46,332 nucleotides of DNA from Acidobacteria bacterium RIFCSPLOWO2_12_FULL_66_21 (lineage in GTDB: Bacteria; Acidobacteriota; Vicinamibacteria; Vicinamibacterales; 2-12-FULL-66-21), in assembly GCA_001767455.1 (NCBI GenBank), contig MELC01000018.1, positions 1-46,332 of the forward strand, read 5' to 3'. The translations under genes and the position numbers were made by a program. The notes beneath the pieces are model-generated. The model searched no databases. It saw nothing but the letters and a program-made list of their open reading frames with translations, and was not told the origin of the DNA. Shown one piece after another: positions 43,337 through 46,332 of the stretch; within the stretch, counting starts at the first letter, position 1; every line of letters begins with the position of its first letter.

Positions 43337-44244
43337 TCGGTGTGCTCCGCGCCTCGAGCGACCAGCTCACGGTACAGCGCCTCGAGCCGCCCATCCTCGG
43401 CCACCAGCCCGCGGATCTGCGCGCCAGACGACCGGACGAGGTCGAGCACCTGCGGGCGCAGCGATGCGGCACCCGCAATCACGATTTCATCTCCCACACG
43501 GGAGGCGGACGGAGCGATTCTCCGGATCGCCTCCAGTAACCCGGGGGTGTCGCGATCCAGCCGCACACGCATGGTGCCGCGCGCGGCAAGGCAATCGCGC
43601 AGCGCCGCCTGACTGAGCTCCGCGACGAGCCGCCCGTTCGCCAGCACCAGGAACCGGTCGGCAAGCCGCTCGACGTCGCCGACCTGATGCGATGTGAAGA
43701 AGATCGTCCTCCCGGCGGCCTGTCGTTGCTCGACGAGCGCGTAGAAGGCTCTAAGGCCGTCGGGATCGAGCGCCGCGGTGGGCTCGTCGAGCAGGAGCAG
43801 ATCCGCCTCGGGCAGCATCGCGACGGCAAGACCGAGGCGCTGCACCATGCCGCCGGAGTAAGTGCCGACGGCGCGCTCGCCCGCCCCATTCAGCGACGCG
43901 AATTTCAGGACAGCCTGACTCCGCTCCGCGGGAATGCCGCGCAGCCGGCGATAGAACTCGACGATCTCGCGTCCAGTGAGCGCTTCCGGGAATGCGACCC
44001 GCTGCGGCAGGTACGACAGCACGCGGCGGGCCGAGGGCTCCCACGGCCTGAAGGCGGGTTCGCCAACGAGGACATCGCCGGCGTCCGGCCTGATGAGGCC
44101 GGCGGCCATCTTCAGCGTAGTCGTCTTGCCGGATCCGTTCGGCCCGAGCAGCGCGACGGCCTCGCCGCGCCCGATGCTGACCGTAATCGCATCCACCGCG
44201 GTCTGAACCCCGAACCGTTTGACGGCGGCGCGGTACTCGATCAT
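43333..44244 (-). CDS. nosF: NosF-like ABC transporter ATPase
   Basis: A 303-residue ATPase with Walker A GPNGSGKTT (about 34-42), a Q-loop (LPQRVAF), signature YSGGMVQRLGLA, Walker B LLLLDEPTAALD and switch His TSHQVGD. The C-terminal 80 residues (GTMRVRLDRDTPGLLEA and later AQIRGLVAEDGRLEALYREL) match the NosF-type extension. It powers the NosFY transporter. ATG 44244 overlaps the nosD stop by four bases. Confidence 0.85.
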   Translation of the reverse strand: MIEYRAAVKRFGVQTAVDAITVSIGRGEAVALLGPNGSGKTTTLKMAAGLIRPDAGDVLVGEPAFRPWEPSARRVLSYLPQRVAFPEALTGREIVEFYRRLRGIPAERSQAVLKFASLNGAGERAVGTYSGGMVQRLGLAVAMLPEADLLLLDEPTAALDPDGLRAFYALVEQRQAAGRTIFFTSHQVGDVERLADRFLVLANGRLVAELSQAALRDCLAARGTMRVRLDRDTPGLLEAIRRIAPSASRVGDEIVIAGAASLRPQVLDLVRSSGAQIRGLVAEDGRLEALYRELVARGAEHTE

Positions 44245-45629
44245 GCGTGCGCCCCGCTCAGGACGACGCGACGCCGGCGCCCCGCCGCGAACGGCAACGC
44301 CCCGACAAGAGTGAGCGCCGCCGACGCCAGCAACCCGATTGGCGCACGCCGCACCTCGGCGTTGCGCCACTCCGTCGGCACGTCAAGCACCGGAGGATGC
44401 GAGCGCGGCGACGCGTCCACGACCGGAATCGGATCGAGCACCGGCAGCGCCTGCTCCGCCGCCGCCACGGCGGACGCCGCCAGGCTGCGCGACACCAGAT
44501 CGGCCGCGGTCAGGTTGCCCCGCAGGTGATCGAACAGGCTCGACAGCCGGTACGGCTGATCCGATCGCCCGTCGCCGTCGAGGTCCGGTGATTCGTTGCC
44601 GGACCAGTAGTTGTCCGCGAAGATCGTGTCGGTGCGCCGCCCGCTCAGCGAGAGCGGCGTCAGATTGCCGACGAACGAGTTGCCCGTAAAGCGCGTGTCC
44701 GACGTCGAATCGTAGAGCACGATCGCGATGTCGGACGCGGCGATCAGGTTGCCGCGGAAGACGTTCCGGCTGGAGCCTTCGAGAAAGATCCCTCGCGCGT
44801 TGTCCGCGATGAGGTTCGACTCGGCGACGATGTCGTCGCAATTCTTGAAGAGCAGGCCAACCGAGGCGAAACCGCGGTTGTGAATGAACTGGTTGTGCCG
44901 GAACGTGATCCGCCGCGAATACATCAGGGTCGTGCCCGCGGCGCCGTTCTCGAAGACGTTGTCCTCGAACGTGTTGTCGTCAGAATACATGTAATGGAGA
45001 CCGTAGCGCAGATCGCGCGCGACGTTGCCGCGGACGACCCCGTGCGGCGACGACTGGATGTAGATGCCGTCGCGGACGTCCACGATCTCGTTGTGCAGCA
45101 GCTCGAAACCGTCCGTGTTCCACACATGGAGGCCGGAGCCCTTCTCACCAGGGCTCTTGCCGGGGATGCCGTCGATGCGGCACCGCTCGACGCGGCTGCC
45201 GTTCGCTTCACGGAGATAGATGCCGAAAATCGAGTTCCGCACCCGGCAGTCCCGGATGATGGCACGGGGCGCGGCGATGTGAATGCCGGAGGAATCGCGG
45301 CCGAGGTCGCCGCCTGCGCGTCCGTCGATGTCAAAGCCCTCGACCACGACGTCAGCGGCGCGCACGAGCACGACGCTCCCCGAACCCGATCCGACGAGGA
45401 GCGGACGACCGTGCCCGACGAGGCGCACGGGACGATCGATGTAGAGATCGCCGGTATAGGTTCCGGCGGCAACGTCGATGACGGAGCCGGGCGCAGCCGC
45501 ATCGACGCGCGGCTGAAGGGGCGACAGCCGCGCCGCCGCCGGCCGCTGCTCGAGCGTGGTCGATGCCGAAACGGCCATGTCACCCTGGCCCTGCGCAACG
45601 AACAGCGCGAACAGCACCGGCGCGAGCAT
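44241..45629 (-). CDS. nosD: NosD periplasmic copper-processing protein
   Basis: A 462-residue exported right-handed parallel β-helix protein with signal peptide (MLAPVLFALFVAQGQG). Repeating 'N.I....GI' turns are clear: NSIFGIYLREANGSRVERCR, HNEIVDVRDGIYIQSSPHGV, HYMYSDDNTFEDNVF, and NLIADNARGIFLEGSSRNVF. It contains the conserved late DNYWSGNESPDLDGDG. A C-terminal membrane helix (GLLASAALTLVGALPF) may anchor it. NosD is required to form the CuZ site. GTG 45635 is an alternative start. Confidence 0.85.
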   Translation of the reverse strand: MLAPVLFALFVAQGQGDMAVSASTTLEQRPAAARLSPLQPRVDAAAPGSVIDVAAGTYTGDLYIDRPVRLVGHGRPLLVGSGSGSVVLVRAADVVVEGFDIDGRAGGDLGRDSSGIHIAAPRAIIRDCRVRNSIFGIYLREANGSRVERCRIDGIPGKSPGEKGSGLHVWNTDGFELLHNEIVDVRDGIYIQSSPHGVVRGNVARDLRYGLHYMYSDDNTFEDNVFENGAAGTTLMYSRRITFRHNQFIHNRGFASVGLLFKNCDDIVAESNLIADNARGIFLEGSSRNVFRGNLIAASDIAIVLYDSTSDTRFTGNSFVGNLTPLSLSGRRTDTIFADNYWSGNESPDLDGDGRSDQPYRLSSLFDHLRGNLTAADLVSRSLAASAVAAAEQALPVLDPIPVVDASPRSHPPVLDVPTEWRNAEVRRAPIGLLASAALTLVGALPFAAGRRRRVVLSGAHA

Positions 45630-45631
45630 GA

Positions 45632-46273
45632 TCACACGGCCGCCGTGGCCGGAGCGCGCCGGCCGGCTCGCCACGCGAGCACGATGGCCGCGGCCAGCAG
45701 GACCGCCGTCCCCACGAACAGGTACGTCCCGATCGCCGGATACGAGTACACCTCGAAGTTCGCCATCTGTTTGAAGCCGAACATCGGAGGCATGAACGGC
45801 GGCACTTTCACGGCCGCCGTCGGTGCCAGGTCGTGCCCGTACATGTACATCTTGTGGCCGAACGACCAGAGCGAGAACGCCCCGAAATAGCAGAACATCA
45901 CGGTGCCGTCGACCAGGGCCACCATGCGGCCGTGCGCCGCGGCGCGCAGCAACAGCAGCGCGAGCGCGCCGATGGCAAACGGCATCCACTTGAACTCGGT
46001 GAAATCCTCGTTGGCCAGATCCCGCATGCCGATGTAATGGTTCAGGAGGTTGATCTCTTTCAGGTCCTGTCCGTTGTTCCCCCCCTTGAGCCCCTCGGTG
46101 TAGATGTCCATCCGCAATCCGTCCTGGTATTGCGGCGCGAACATCGTCAGGTTCCACAGCGGCTGCGTCAGCGTGACCACCAGCAGCACGGCTGCCCCCA
46201 CCACCAGCAGGCGCGACGCGAAGTTCAGCGGCAGATCGAGAAAGCGATTCGAGCGTTCGAGTATAGCGTGCAT
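45632..46273 (-). CDS. NosB-like membrane protein of clade II nos clusters
   Basis: A 213-residue membrane protein with four helices (LLVVGAAVLLVVTLTQPLW, WMPFAIGALALLLLRAA, ALVDGTVMFCYFGAFSLWSF, TYLFVGTAVLLAAAIVLAW). Conserved periplasmic motifs are INLLNHYIGMRDL and SFGHKMYMYGHDLAP. In clade II (atypical) nos operons a protein of this type, NosB, lies between nosZ and nosD. Here it directly precedes nosD with overlapping reading frames, which supports that role. The short symbol is withheld because NosB is defined mainly by position. Confidence 0.6.
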   Translation of the reverse strand: MHAILERSNRFLDLPLNFASRLLVVGAAVLLVVTLTQPLWNLTMFAPQYQDGLRMDIYTEGLKGGNNGQDLKEINLLNHYIGMRDLANEDFTEFKWMPFAIGALALLLLRAAAHGRMVALVDGTVMFCYFGAFSLWSFGHKMYMYGHDLAPTAAVKVPPFMPPMFGFKQMANFEVYSYPAIGTYLFVGTAVLLAAAIVLAWRAGRRAPATAAV

Positions 46274-46294
46274 GAATAGCTCATTTGAGACGAG

Positions 46295-46312
46295 GCAGGG
46301 CTAAAGCCCTGC
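46295..46312. repeat. Hairpin element related to the 36-bp repeat
   Basis: GCAGGGCT-AA-AGCCCTGC is a perfect 8-bp-arm palindrome followed by GCAACA. It has the same length, the same two-base centre and the same following GC-n-ACA as the units at 31760-31896, but with different arm bases. It lies upstream of the nosB-like gene; the rest of 46274-46332 is non-coding. Confidence 0.6.
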
Positions 46313-46332
46313 GCAACACGATGACACGAGGC

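Overview
The window is high-GC bacterial chromosomal DNA, dense with genes on both strands. It carries two orphan ABC permeases of the duplicated MacB/FtsX-like type (ADOP), secreted PQQ-type and BNR-type beta-propellers, a Tat-linked GMC oxidoreductase module and a clade II-like nos accessory operon. That mix points to an Acidobacteriota genome, most likely Vicinamibacteria-like. The assignment is inferred from gene content; no 16S or other phylogenetic marker is present.

Left part (1-4.8 kb): accessory genes. There is a Hanks-type Ser/Thr kinase, a large protein with an HhH-like stretch and a PD-(D/E)XK-like C-terminus, a DUF433 antitoxin-like gene overlapping a truncated DUF5615 toxin, a Cys-rich hypothetical protein and an overlapping DUF4160-DUF2442 pair. 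From 4.8 to 9.7 kb a minus-strand operon encodes an acyl-CoA ligase, a DUF2617-like protein, a methyltransferase remnant, an LpxL-like acyltransferase and a polytopic GT39/DUF2142-like membrane protein. From 9.8 to 18.2 kb lie a PQQ-type propeller (with the broken start of another upstream), a YcaQ/AlkX-like glycosylase, a serine beta-lactamase-family hydrolase, a truncated tadA, a DHFR-like reductase with a basic tail, a ComB-like phosphatase and small membrane proteins.

Middle part (18.2-31.5 kb): a TetR gene with a clear tandem operator is fused by ATGA overlap to a UbiB-like kinase. Then come DUF2255, zinc-ribbon and BNR/CxCC proteins. The Tat-signal small subunit and GMC oxidoreductase follow; the large subunit is split by an exact 8-bp tandem duplication. 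Next are an SDR and a minus-strand electron-transfer operon (tetraheme cytochrome c, four-cluster ferredoxin, NrfD/PsrC-type quinol protein) with no catalytic subunit.

Right part (28.9-46.3 kb): two convergent ADOP permeases flank a repeat-rich gap. A doubly deleted Fpg glycosylase, an M6-like metalloprotease, a NAGPA-domain protein, an amidohydrolase, a PCMT with an upstream winged-helix gene and a Yip1 protein follow. A 3' remnant of an initiator tRNA sits next to the end of the overlapping operon nosB-nosD-nosF-nosL-nosY (minus strand). The N2O reductase gene nosZ would be expected just beyond the right edge.

Two themes run through the window. One is an unusual density of gene remnants: DUF5615, methyltransferase, PQQ propeller, TadA, GMC, ankyrin, Fpg and tRNA-fMet. 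The other is a set of intergenic inverted-repeat elements, three of them built on a 7-bp period.
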